Positions 25,020-36,293 of a stretch of DNA of 64,000 nt are shown in pieces. Position 1 is the first letter of the stretch, and every line of letters starts with the position of its first letter. Under the pieces are notes generated by a model. The model was not told where the DNA came from and searched no databases. It worked only from the letters and a program-made list of their open reading frames with translations. This DNA comes from Isoetes taiwanensis (taxonomy: Eukaryota; Streptophyta; Lycopodiopsida; Isoetales; Isoetaceae), in NCBI GenBank assembly GCA_021234155.1, contig JAJEKV010000045.1, positions 62,001 through 126,000 of the forward strand, in the 5' to 3' direction. Position numbers and translations under genes: made by a program.

Positions 25020-26990
25020 TTTTCAAAGGCAGTTTGTACGATCCTGCTTCTGATTTCTATTTTCAATGCCAAAGCTCTCTATTTTCAAACGCAGTTTGTA
25101 TGATATGCAAAGGAAGATCCGCAAAGCAGTTCAGATCCGCAAAGTTTTCGATTTCCCTTTTGTATGATCCGCAAAGGCAGTGGCCAGGAAGAGGCTCTGC
25201 TTACAGGTTAAGTTTGTAGAAAGATCCAACTTCTCCTTGCATACTCTTATCTGCACAGAAGAATAGGCAGAAATGTTTAGGGTTTAAGGGCTTAGGACGG
25301 AGGCGGCGGCAGCCCGTTGCAATGCAAAGATCTGCGGTGGAAATCTGTGGCTGGAAGAGCAGCTTAGCTGCTGCATGTTGATCTGATGACTGCTGCATGT
25401 TGCTCTGATTGAGCACGATGATTGACGGACTTCCTGATTGTTGCTATTTAACCTGGTGTAGCAAAGGTGCAGTTTTGAAGTATGGCCACCCAAAGCTTCT
25501 CTCTTGTTGCAGCAGATCATGACTGGTAAGGACTTTCCCTTGTTGCTCTGCCACGAGATTTGAGGAATTAGGTAAAATACTAGTACTTTCATGGCTTCAA
25601 AGATGCAGGGCGTCTTAGGGATGTTTGCAGTAACGATTTTGTTGCTCAGGGTCCAGCCTCTGTTTCCTAAATGATTTTCTAAATGATTTACCTGTTGGTT
25701 CTTCCCATGGTTTATTTGGAGATTGGGTACCGGATCCCCCTCTTTAATAGCCCACAAGCTCTGTGCAGAAGCCAGAAGGCAAGAAGATATGCTTACTAGG
25801 GATTTCTAGATTCTTGCAGGGTTTTTCATGGCTGTGGTAGCCTATTCTTACTAGGGTTTTCCATGGCTGTGGAACAGGGGGCAGCCTATTTGTTTCTTGA
25901 GACCATGCAGCTATCTAAATTTGAACATTTGAACAAATCTCTGCAGTAAGCATTGGAAGGAACTTTCAATGCCTTCTTCGGTTATCCTGCATAGCTTCTC
26001 TGCTCTATTGTTGCTGTTCTCAAGTACAATATATGTGAATGAGAAATACATGTATGTGCTGGACATGTTAGGATAATTTTCAAATATGTATGTATGAAAA
26101 GTTGTGAAATCATTGAACAAAAAATGGAAATCTGTGCAGGTTTTTTTTTTCTGTCGTTGCTTGTTTGAACAGATTTAGGCTTATTTTTGTAGGACATCTC
26201 CATTTTGTTATGCTTAATGCATGGGAAATATGAGATGGATTATGCCCAAAATCAACGACCTCAATAAAAAATGCAAAAAGAGCTATGAAATATGCTAAAC
26301 CAGAATTCGAAAACAACACCTATTATTGAAAACCACATTTTTCTTCTTAAAACCACATATCATTTTTTCAAGGAAACCAACACTTGAAAGCAATATAGTT
26401 AAAGAAAAACTAGAAAACTACGTGTAGTTTCTAGCAAAGTCGGACAAAATTCTATAAATAGTTTTTTAGTGTTGTTTTTTCTGCAAAATAACAGTTCAAA
26501 ACAACATGTGTATTTTTAGGTTTTATTAAGAACCATATGTATATTCTTCAAGAAACCAACACTTGAAAACAATATAGTTAAAAAGAAAAACTAGAAAACT
26601 ACGTGTAGTTTCTAGCAAAGTCGGACAAAATTCTATACGTAGATTTTTAGTGTTGTTTTTTCTGGAAAATAACAGTTAAAAACAACATGTGTATTTTTAG
26701 GTTCTATTAAAAACCACATGTATATTCTTCAGGAAAGCAACACCTGAAAACTACAGCTACTCTACAAAAACAACATGTAGAAACATATGTAATTCCTACG
26801 TGTAGATAATTTTGATAAAATTCTACGCGTAGAGTTTTTACAAAAAAACTACACGTATAAAAGTTTGGCTAAAAACTACACGTAGTTTCTAGCAAAATCG
26901 GACAAAAGTCTACACGTAGTTTTTTGGTGTTGTTTTTTTGCAAAAAAGACACTGAAAAACAACATGTGGACCCAGTTTTGGGGTGGTTGT
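25020..26990. mobile_element. Non-autonomous dispersed element with (GTTGTTTTT)-type tail
   Basis: 25285-25660 is related to 6565-6960. The remainder (26290-26990) consists of imperfect repeats of ACTACGTGTAGTTTCTAGCAA, AAAACAACATGTG and TTAGTGTTGTTTTTTCTG; one unit of about 190 bp is doubled (26360-26545 and 26550-26735). The end GGACCCAGTTTTGGGGTGGT is the inverse of the start of the T-rich element at 21342. Overlapping open frames at 25284-25757 carry no domain I recognise. Confidence 0.5.
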
Positions 26991-27300
26991 GGATGAGGTC
27001 CCAATGATGCACAAATATATACTACGTGACAAATTGTTTGGGAAACGCATTGTTCGTTTTAGGGTATACAATCATTTCTTCCTGAGGCGGTATTTGATTC
27101 CATTATACGAGCCTACCATTAGGATGAGTTGTCTTACATGGTTGATAGTCATGAGACATTATGGGCAGTTCAAATCAATGACTCACCCATGCATTCCACT
27201 TTTACCCTAGCTAAGATGTTATATGTCAAAGAACATCCAACAAAGTACAACATTAGACCCTTGTTGATGTGCGCCATGTGGAGATGCATTTTTAAAGTTC
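26991..27300 (+). pseudogene. Unrecognised coding-like fragment
   Basis: Two overlapping frames look protein-like. One starts DEVPMMHKYILRDKLFGKR, reminiscent of a helicase DExx box as in Helitron Pif1-like helicases but too short to assign. The other (about 27124-27297) reads ELSYMVDSHETLWAVQ and then HSTFTLAKMLYVKEHPTKYN without stops. They are not in the same frame. I give no family. Confidence 0.25.
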
Positions 27301-27310
27301 CTTGGTGAAC

Positions 27311-27650
27311 TAGAATAGAATAGAATAGAATAGAATAGAATAGAATAGAATAGAATAGAATAGAATAGAATAGAATAGAAATGAAATTAACGTCCCTTGT
27401 GCCCTCAGGCCCCTAGACTTGTGTAGCATGGGCGAGCTCCCTAAAAGGGCGCTACTAGAACATCACGCTGTTCTGATGTAGCCTTTTCTGAAGGCTGACT
27501 TTTTTCTATTATTACCAGCATCCCGCTTTACATCGGCTTCGTGGTCGTGCGGTAATGCGTCATTATCAATCAGCTTTTAACTAAACAATTTGTGTGGGGT
27601 TTATGAGCCGCCTCTTGTGCGGTTCATATTATAAACCCTCTTTCCCTGTG
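27311..27650 (-). mobile_element. LINE 3'-end fragment with (TTCTA)n tail
   Basis: Fourteen TAGAA units (27311-27380) abut AATTAACGTCCCTTGTGCCC, a counterpart of the TTTTATCGTCCACGGAGACC that abuts the tail of LINE A (32070) and LINE B (51236). Read on the minus strand, this is a LINE 3' UTR followed by its simple-repeat tail. The body beyond about 27650 is missing. Confidence 0.55.
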
Positions 27651-29580
27651 TACTTCTCAGTGTCTGATCATCATTCCCTAGCCTTATGCAATTAAATTGA
27701 GAGATATGACTCATTTTTGCAAGTTGGAAAATAAACTTCCCTATCAAATCAATATTGTTCATAAGATAATTTGAGATACAATTGTACTTTCAACAAACAC
27801 ATATAAAACGTATATCCAACAATTCTATCTCGAAGATTCAAAAAGTATATCCAAATCAAAGTAAGTCCGCCTTTCTATCCCAAGCTTTATTTTCACAACA
27901 TCCCAAATTGGAGTAGGTTCATCTTGCTATTCGTGGCAGATTCTTGATGGCTTATTCTTCTATCTTCTTCACTCCGTGCTTGTTATTCCAAAAATATTTT
28001 ATCTAGTTTCCTCCTTTATAAGCCTTTTGTAATTTTCATTGTTTGATAGTCCATGACTTCTTTTTTTCCTGCATGCATACAAGTTTAACAATAGCTTATT
28101 TCTAGAATACCATCTAAACACAACATATAGCAACTTAGGATTTTTAACATGCATCAAAGCAACTGTTTATACCCATATTTCTCTAAATCTCAGGATACCA
28201 AAAATAAAAATCCCGGGATACCAAAATAAAAATAAAAATTTGTTTATAGATAATTATTAGTTTTTTCCATGCCATACCTTGTATTTTTCATGCAGAGAAT
28301 GAACGGTCTTATACCAGACAAGTGAGGCGTGTTTGATCACGGACTCAAGTCCTTGCAATGCAGATTATGGCTCACACCATCGTGGACTACAACAATAAGG
28401 TGAATTGTTACTGAAGAACAATTTTGAGAGTGCTAAGAAAAAAAGACAAGAGAATGTGTTTGCCAAAAAACCTTTTATCGTCATGCAGTCATGGATTCCC
28501 TTTATGGGATTGAAATTAAGCAAAGCAGATCAAGATTTGATGGCCGAAACCAGTTTTCACATCTGCGAGCTTTTATCGCCTCAAATCTCCAAATCTATCG
28601 GCTCCAAATCTATCTGCATGTTTGTCCCCGTATTATTTTTTTCTGATCTGAACCTGATGTCTAAAGATCCTCCATTTCTTTTACTTTTGGATTTAACTCA
28701 CTGTTTACCTGTTCGAGAAGCAAGAAACGCATCATCCAGCTTTATCCCAGAGCTTAAGGGTTTCATCAGAGCGAACTTCAACTCCAAGACAATGTATCAA
28801 AGAAAAAAATTCATAGAGAGTAGATAGAAAAGAATCGCGGAACAGAGCACTGGCAGAAAAGAATGTTTAGCGGTGCTATGGCGGCGCCGCCTGAAGATCA
28901 AGAACCAAGATTACCTGTATGAAACTTACACGGTAATTACCAGAAATTTCGCCCTACCAGTGGTTTACGATCCGTTTACTTGGAGATTTGCAGATGCCGA
29001 ATCAGGTGGCCTTCAGAATGGCTATTTTCAAGAACCTATTATTGCAGAAACAGCCAAGAACTGCGCTTTTAAAAAGCGGTCTGCTATTTTTAGTATTTTT
29101 TTGAATTTACTAACCTAAATCAAAGAAACTGGAGAAAGCCGGCTGCTGTAGAACTCACATGGAAGAAAAACTGCGGTGCATATAGTGAGCGGCGCTGTTA
29201 CTGGCTGCATAGCTCGCCATTGCTACTGAAATCGCCATAGCAGAAGCAGTTCGACTCGGCTGTTGTCATCGGCCTCTGAAATTTGCGACATCGGCCTCAT
29301 GAAAGAAAGAGTGCCCATCACTTCTGCTTCGATCAAACAGGCGCTTATACGGGCGCAAGACAGCGCAACATCAGATCCGGTGGCACGCTCTTCCGAAAGA
29401 AACAAGGTTCGCGTCTTTTTTTTTGACATGTTGGACTCTTACTTAAAATCTTAGGGTTCCTTATGGGTTCACATCTTAATGGTATTTTATGCCCACACAA
29501 CTAGCGATCTAAGTATGACCATTATAGATTGAGTATGCAGCATGGCCAACTTTAGAGTTCATAGACTTAATTTAAGATCC
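27651..29580. other. No recognised gene; open frame at 28405-28827
   Basis: AT-rich to 28390. A 140-codon plus-strand frame (28405-28827, MLLKNNFESAKKKRQ...) and an 81-codon frame (28873-29118, containing VVYDPFTWRFADAESGG) follow each other. I do not recognise either and see no splice arrangement joining them. One copy of the ACGGACTCAAGTCC palindrome of the next repeat lies at 28339. Confidence 0.3.
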
Positions 29581-29589
29581 TAATTGGAC

Positions 29590-30110
29590 TATGGATCACG
29601 GACTTGAGTCCGTACAATAACAATCAACGAAGTTAAATCCATGGTTTAAGATAAATCTCTAGACTATAGCACTAGGGTCAAATTATGTTTTTGCTGGACT
29701 TGTTAACGTGGATATATGTGCTATCTTTGTTATCATTGTCTCAAGTTCACGGACTCAAGTCCGTAATGTAGATTACAACTTATGCTCATTACTATACGAT
29801 TCATTGTATATTCTTCATGAATGTGTGTTCACATTCTTAATATTTTCTCAAGTTCACGGACTCAAGTCCGTAGCTCAAGTTACAACTGTGCTCATTTCCA
29901 TATGGTTCACAATATATTCTTCATGAAGGTGCGTTCATATTCTGAACATTTTCTCAAATTCACGGAATTAAAGTATGTAGCTCAAGTTACAGTTTGTGCT
30001 CACTTCTATATGATTTAACCATATATTGTTCATGAACATGCATTCATATTCTCAATTTTGATCTAGTTTACGGACTTAAGTTAGTAGCTCAATGGTCCAA
30101 GACCATGACT
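29590..30110. repeat. 107-bp tandem repeat carrying a 16-bp palindrome
   Basis: ACGGACTCAAGTCCGT or ACGGACTTGAGTCCGT occurs at 29598, 29749 and 29856, with decayed copies at 29962 and 30070, i.e. steps of 106-108 bp for the last four. Each is followed by TAGCTCAAGTTACA, GTGCTCA and ATATTCTTCATGAA phrases. No coding content. Confidence 0.8.
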
Positions 30111-30458
30111 CAATCCACTACGAGTTTGACTCCACATACATGATCCACAAGCCATGTGAAGTTCATGGACGTGAGTTCATGGGGTTACAATGCATGTGTT
30201 TGTATCTATTTATATTTGGCTCCATATAGTCAACTAACTTGAGCTCGTATTTATCTTTTGTTCTAACATTCTTTATTGCGTTACTAATTTGCTTTGTGTC
30301 CATCTTCTTACTCACCCAATCTATCTTCCTCACCCAACCTATCTATCTTCCTCACCCAACCTATGCATCTGCCTTATTTCTTGTGGCATGTTTAAAGCAT
30401 ATCTATCTTTGAACCTCATATCAAAAAGATGATAATAGATGCATATTCTACACTCACA

Positions 30459-31190
30459 TCATGCAACGAGGGACTTCATGATGATAAAAATGATTTTAAA
30501 ACTAGTCAATCGGAATCTAAATAAGAAGTGGGATTCTCTCAATTTAAGTGCGTCTGCCAAATCTCTCAATGAGTCTATCCTTGTCATCAAAATATGTACT
30601 GGTTGCCCCCATCTTATACTTCTGTACCCGTCTCTGATCTCCCCGTATATCGGACACTCGCTAATCATGTGGTTCTCATCCTCCACTCTCCCAGTGTCGC
30701 AGATTCTGCATATTCGGTTCTCCTTGTCTATTCCCCTCCACCTGTCCTTTTCGATTCTTAGATCATGACTCCCCATCCTGAATCTAGCCAGGATGTCTCT
30801 TCTGGCTTTTCCCAATATGTTATCCCGGTACATCTGGTGTCCTACCTGATGTTCTGGATTGAAAACTGTCATGAGCCAAAGTGTCTTGGGTCCTGTGTGT
30901 TTTTGCAGCCATGCTCTTGTAGCTCTGTCTGCCCATTCCTCATTCCACTGTCCTTCGTTTATTAGGTCACTCAGATTCAATCCCATCTCTCTGGTCCATC
31001 TTGCCACCTCCTTAAACCATCCACTGCCTATGAAAATGTGTGACTTTGCCGACTCAATGATTGCGATACTAGACAACTTCCCCTGAAGGTCTCCTGCGTT
31101 GTCCTTAATTAGGTCCTCTCCCATGCTCTCACCTCCATTGGTTTCTGCCCGGTTTCGAGTATCATGATTGTTAGTGGTGTGTTTGTCCGT
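30459..31190 (-). pseudogene. LINE C: C-terminal part of a LINE polyprotein
   Basis: An open minus-strand frame of 221 codons (31124 to 30459) carries RICRICDTGRVEDENHMISECPIY near its C-terminus: a C-x2-C, then EDExH, then C arrangement that also ends LINE A (CQCCQQGAIEDESHAL). Upstream lie FNPEHQVGHQMYRDNILGKARRD and LARFRMGSHDLRIEKDRW, equivalent to IRTGAHHLRIETGRW in LINE A. The reverse transcriptase domain is missing, so this is a 5'-truncated copy, as expected of target-primed LINE insertion. It is a different subfamily from LINE A and B. Confidence 0.75.
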
Positions 31191-32038
31191 ACCTTAAATG
31201 AACCAGGTGTTTTACATTTCTGTACCCTTCTTTTTTATGTATGTACTTAACTACTTCTAAGGGTGAGATTTTGAGCATAAATTTTGGACTTGTCTTTCCA
31301 AATTTTCATCTTTAGAGGTAGATTTAACTGCCCTCCACATTCGTTATAAAGCATTGTTTTCTCTACTGAGATCCATAAACACAAACTTAACACTAGACCT
31401 GTCCCATGATGGACCATTAAAGGGCATTTTGAACGTTTACAAAAAAAATCATATAAAATCAAGGGCACAAAAACTGGCCAAAGCCTTTCTAGGACTTCAT
31501 ATATGGCAGTTATGGTTCACATAAAAAATACATAAAAATATATCAGCTCCCGTTCTTGTGAGTTATGCACTAGCAAACCCAAGGGGGTCAAGTACCAAAA
31601 GCTTCATGTTCACACAAAGTAAAACTGTCTTAACGAAAAGATTTTTTTGATTTTTTTGGCTATAATGTGATTTTTCTACACGAGATATAGAGCAAGACAC
31701 AAAAAACTGCATCTCAATCCGAAGTCTATGAAGGAAGATATAGCCATTCAAACATGACAGGGTCAGAAATGTCTTCTGCTTTCTGAGAACCAGTACTGGT
31801 TCCCATAAAGCAGTTGTGGTATAAAAACAACAACTTTTGGAAGGAGACAAGTTTTGAGCTCAAATTTGGCATATAAGTAGTTCACGAGGTTCTCCATCCT
31901 AGAAAAATGTTTGTTGAGTTTGAATTTGATGTTTTGACTTTTACTTCTAATTTTAATTTTAGGGAATTTATACAAATGAGTAACATTGATACATATGACT
32001 CTAGGTTGTCCTCCAAAAAATCACATTATGAAATTTTA
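31191..32038. other. No recognised gene
   Basis: AT-rich. Open frames of up to 95 codons on the minus strand have no recognisable motif. Confidence 0.4.
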
Positions 32039-32070
32039 TAGAATAGAATAGAATAGAATAGAATAGAATA
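32039..32070. repeat. (TATTC)n tail of LINE A
   Basis: Six TAGAA units on the plus strand directly adjoin the LINE 3' end. The same pentamer tails the fragment at 27311. Confidence 0.85.
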
Positions 32071-32147
32071 TGATTTTATCGTCCACGGAGACCAACTGGC
32101 CTATGAGACCCAAGTACAAAGAGAGAGCAAAGAAAGTATTACTACGG

Positions 32148-32190
32148 GGATTAAAAACCCCCCAGAAGGTTTTTTGGGGAAAAACCTTAG
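32148..32190 (-). promoter_or_regulatory. LINE A 3' UTR hairpin
   Basis: GGATTAAAAACCCC is followed by GGTTTTTTGGGGAAAAACC. Equivalent inverted repeats occur in LINE B (51305-51346) and in the scrap at 57937-57982. Conservation of the stem in three copies fits a structure recognised by the LINE reverse transcriptase; that role is inferred. Confidence 0.5.
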
Positions 32191-32324
32191 TAGCAATAAG
32201 GATCTTTGGCATCTTTGTCTGATTATATACATAATCACAAGTGCGGTGAGGTTAATGTCGGACGAGGGGGCATAAGCGAGTCAGCGTATCCATTACCTCC
32301 GGAGGTATGATCCCAACAAGCCCC

Positions 32325-32888
32325 TCAGGAGAATTTTGTGCTCATTAGCTCATGCAAGGCACGATGGGGCACAATCAAGCAGAGCATACCGAGCCCGGAT
32401 ATCTTGGATGCAGCCGGACAGGCCTGGAGGGCGTGACTTTCATCCTCAATGGCACCCTGTTGACAGCATTGACAGACTCTGTCCTCACGCGGCTCCCGAA
32501 TCCATCTCCCTGTCTCAATGCGGAGGTGGTGTGCACCTGTGCGAATGGAAGCAATCACCCTGCGCTTTTTCATGGGTAGATGGGTGCGCAGGTAGTGGTG
32601 TGGGCCCCTCGTGAGCATGGGATTAACCTGCTGTCGATAATTTGCCACCTTGACATGTGACAGGGCCTCTGCATCCCAAAGCTTGGCCATGAAGCAAGCA
32701 TCCAAGTACTGCTTCAAAGCAGCGCGTTCCTTCGGTGTATGCACTGGTCCACATCTGTGTGCCTGCACATTCCATAGCGAGAACCACTGGGCTTGCTTGT
32801 CTTTCCAATGAGGGCTTTGAGTATTTGCGGGCCCATCGCCCTTTGCCAAAGCAAGGTTGGGCAGCCGGGCTTCATCCATAGCCACCAC
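32325..32888 (-). pseudogene. LINE A C-terminal domain (Cys/His motif)
   Basis: A 187-codon frame ending with IRTGAHHLRIETGRW, RVCQCCQQGAIEDESHALQACPAAS and a short tail. This is the region after the reverse transcriptase. C-x2-C, EDExH and a final C are intact. The equivalent part of LINE B (51529-51726) has lost the His and a Cys (EDESNTFELPG). Confidence 0.75.
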
Positions 32889-32977
32889 CTTCTAATGTGA
32901 CGTTCCAGTGCAGCCCTCTGTAATGGAAGGAAGCCTATCTCCTGGAGCAAGATCTGATATGGGACCGTGGACTTCCA

Positions 32978-33528
32978 TTAGGGATTTTTTGAGATCATAA
33001 AAGGGCCTTCTAAGAACTGCTGACTAAGCTATATGAACTACCAATCGAGAAAAGCAGGCGGTAATCCGGTCGGCCAAAGCATTATAACTAACTCCTTTGG
33101 ATCACATTTTCTAGCATAAGTGTTGATAGGAAAGTCCAAATGAGCTCTTTTTTGGTGCAATAGATAGATCTCATTGAGATCTTTCTAACCTTGGATGGTT
33201 TGCATATCTTTTAACCCCGTAGAATAGTAAAAAATGGTAAAAACCATATTTTTTGGAGTTTTGACAATCATAAGTGGTTAAAATATGTGCAAAGCACCTA
33301 AGGTTGGAAAGATCTCAATGAGATCTATCTATTGCACTAAAAGAGAGCTCATTTGGACTTTTCTATCAATAGTTATACTAGAAAATGTGATCCAGTGAGT
33401 TAGTTATAACAGTTTTGCCGATTGGCTTGGACCCGTGAACTCGATTTCTGATTGGTAGTTCATTTATCTTCATTTGGCTTAGTTGGCATGTTTTGAAGGC
33501 CCTTTTTTAATCTCAAAAAAACCCTAAT
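32978..33528. mobile_element. MITE with about 230-bp TIRs inserted in LINE A
   Basis: The left arm starting TAGGGATTTTTTGAGATCAT and the right arm ending AAAAACCCTAA are inverted copies: GAACTACCAATC, TAACTAACTC, GATCACATTTTCTAG, AGTCCAAATGAGCTC and GATCTCATTGAGATCTTTC all recur in inverse. The centre is about 33250. A TA duplication flanks the GGG...CCC termini. LINE sequence resumes on both sides (CTTCCAT / CTCCCAGTGCCC, compare LINE B at 52165-52190). It encodes nothing; the mobilising transposase is not here. Confidence 0.85.
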
Positions 33529-33529
33529 G

Positions 33530-34940
33530 ACTCCCAGTGCCCGGGCCAAGAAGGCCTTCTGTACCTGCTCTAGATCGTTCCAAGTGGTGAGGGATATCAC
33601 TGGCCCCACACTTCTGCCCCATAGAGGAGGACCGGTTCAACCAAGGCCCTGAACAAGTGTGCCTGGTGACCCCATGCATCTGACTACGCCTTGTATTTGT
33701 TGTTTTGCATTGCATATAGGGCTTTCCGACTACCTGCAGTGACTCGTAAACGATGGATGCATCCCGGTGTGTGGTAGTAGAAAACTCAATGCCCGGATAC
33801 TTATAAGAGTGAGCCACCTCCACTACCGCCCTTTTGGTAAGTGAATGAGGGAAGGCGTGGGTGCGGGATGATGGGACCAGCAAAGCACCCTTGTCTTGGC
33901 CAAGTTAACTCTCATGTCGGTGAATTGGCGAGAAAGTGTCCAAAGCATCCGGTGGCGTTGCATGTCCCTCAGGGTATATCGAGCAGGTCAACATCATCGG
34001 CATATATGAGTTGCGGATTATGTGGTGCATCAATCGGCGCCTCCCAGGTGCTTTCGGCTAGCCATTCTTCTAGCTGGTCAATGTACGTTTAAGAGCGTCG
34101 GGGGATAGAGGGCAGCCCTAAGCGCACCCCAATGCTACTAACAACGGGCTCCCGACAAGCGGTGTGAGGCGGCCGGAGCAAGCCTCAGATGAATCGTATA
34201 TAGCGTCGCAAGTCGACGGGGGTCCCTAGCTGTCTCAATCTGTCCCACAACTTATCCCGAGGCACCGTGTCAAAAAGCCTTTGCGAAATCCACAAAGCAA
34301 CGCGATGGATTGCGGCGTTGATTCCGGCTATCCTCTATGAGTGTTCGGGCAGAGTGAAGATATGGTCAATAGTAGAATGCCGGGCTGAAGCCTGCAAGCG
34401 TGAGAGCCCCACTTCTCCATCCGCCATTTGCTCAAGAATCCCGGCAAGCAACTTGGCAAAGACAGGCCCGACCATAATGGTAACGATAGTTGGCGGGCGT
34501 GGGGACCCCCGCTTTGTATATGGGCACAACTCTCTTGGTAGTCCAAAGGCGGGGAAGCCTTCTTGCAATGCCCCGTTGAAGAGTCTTTGGAGAACCGGCA
34601 CCATTGGGGCCCGACCCACTTGAGAAGCTCGCACGCATACCATCCAAATCTGTTGCCTTCGGATAGCGTAGGCGTTGCGGGCCCATTATGACATCCCCTT
34701 CAAGAATGACCGATTGCTAGGCTGCCTCATAGAGGTACGGTGCCCGGCTTCCCATTGGGTCATACAAGGCTGCAAGTATCTCACCCATTGTTCAGGGGTA
34801 ATATTTCCTGTGGGTCATGGCGGGCTTACTCAAGACCTTTCTCCGAAGGTCTTAGGGTGGCGGTCTAGTAGACCAACCATCATTGCTTGGTGCTCAAGGT
34901 ACCGGGCTTTCTTGGTCTTGAGGAAGGAGCAAGATTGACT
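33530..34940 (-). pseudogene. LINE A reverse transcriptase domain
   Basis: The minus strand shows a recognisable but frameshifted reverse transcriptase: FDTVPRDKLWDRLRQLG after the motif A region (about 34290-34240), and LIYADDVDLLD, the catalytic YADD box, at about 34015-33985. Upstream, ANYRYHYGRACLCQ and LPRLWTTKRVVPIYK (34560-34430) match the fingers region of LINE B (GFPRQWTTSRVVLIHKVGD). YADD is intact but the frames are broken by several indels and stops. Confidence 0.75.
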
Positions 34941-35089
34941 GACGGCTTGGGTGAATGGTGGGGTCAAAGACTTGGCTGAGCCATCGTTTCAACTCCCGAG
35001 CATTCGATCATCGAACCCGGTGATTGCGGGGGAAAGTGGTTGCAGCCCCCTGTGGATCGTCGAGTGGCCTCTCCCAAAGCATCTGGCCC

Positions 35090-36290
35090 CTACCCTCGGA
35101 AGGAGGCTGGTTCGGTGGGCCGTCTGTTTGTTGAAGTGTGGGGAGCTGCGGCACTCCGCAGCTCATGCTCAAGCATCCTCGCATAGACCGCCCGCATGAT
35201 CATAGTCCGGGCTAAACCATGGTACATGGGGTGTTGGGGCAATGGGTGCTTTCGGTGGCCTCGCCAATCTATCTGCAAGAACGAGGGGCTGATGGTGAGT
35301 CTACTTCCTCGTCCGGCCACCTGTCCCGACAATCCTTTGCAGTGATCAAGTGTAGGCATTGCTCGTCTGCTAGCACGTAATCCACCACACCGGTGTGCCC
35401 CACTGGTTCTCCCGTCTACAAGTGAAGCGGCTGGAGGAGGGCGACCAATGCCGACCCCATTGCAAATGACCAGGTCAAAGATCTTGCCCGACAGCGGCAT
35501 TGCCCGGCCATACCGTGTCACTGGCCGTCATCGGATCCCCTTGGCCAAACCATCTGCGGGGTCCATTTGCAACACATCCTCGACTAGAGGTGCGAATTTT
35601 GGGATCCGCTTCCCCGCCTCTTGGCGTGTATTGAAATCTCCAAGCAACATGACCTTGCCCAATTATGCATCTTCTTTGTATGTCATCATATAGATCGACA
35701 TAGGCTCCTGCCTCATCCACATCAAGTGCGTGTGGTAAAAGTTGCTCTCAGCATGTGGGAAGTAGCAAGCCGCCACAAAAGAGGGCTGCCATATTTGTTC
35801 TCTTTTCGTACCCGGTGTATTATTTGTGCTCGTCGCCTTTGCAGGGGGAGACCGATTGGGTTGTGCGGTAGTAACACGCAATTCCTCCATGTCCTCGTTT
35901 CGGTGCACTCACCGAAGGCGAAGTAGCGCTGGTATTACGGCAAATCGGGTAGCCTTTGTGACCCGGCATGTTCCCATGTTTCCATGAGGAAGATAAGGTC
36001 CATGTCCATGGCGTTTTAATTGAGATCTGTCCCCTTACGCCATGGAAAGCCCGCGGCAATTCAGGATACCACGCCGAGGCACGATCCCTATTTAGTGGCA
36101 TGCATCGCCACTTCAGGTTGGTGGTAGTGGTGGTCCTGGGGGCGGCGGATGTGGATGCTCTGTGCCGTTGGGGCCCCTCGAGGGGACTCGAGGGGCGGAG
36201 TGCCCGCATCCCTGTTTGGCTGCCGGAATTCCTGCATCCTTCCCCGGACCAGCCCCGCTGCCCCTCCATGTCTGCGGCAGTCCCTGACTT
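35090..36290 (-). pseudogene. LINE A APE-type endonuclease domain
   Basis: Minus-strand segments in different frames give LIFLMETWEH (about 36000-35967), the catalytic Glu motif of APE endonucleases. Then come GHGGIACYYR (about 35905) and MLLGDFNTR (about 35652-35626), the GDFN motif. RFARWRGHRK-like degraded sequence follows. The domain nicks target DNA to prime reverse transcription in this family. Here it is broken by at least two frameshifts. Confidence 0.7.
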
Positions 36291-36293
36291 TGG

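Noticed and set aside
26983-27210. Helitron helicase fragment (DEVPMMHKY)
   Set aside because: Only one short motif resembles a DExx box; neighbouring helicase motifs and Rep motifs are missing. Reported only as an unrecognised fragment.
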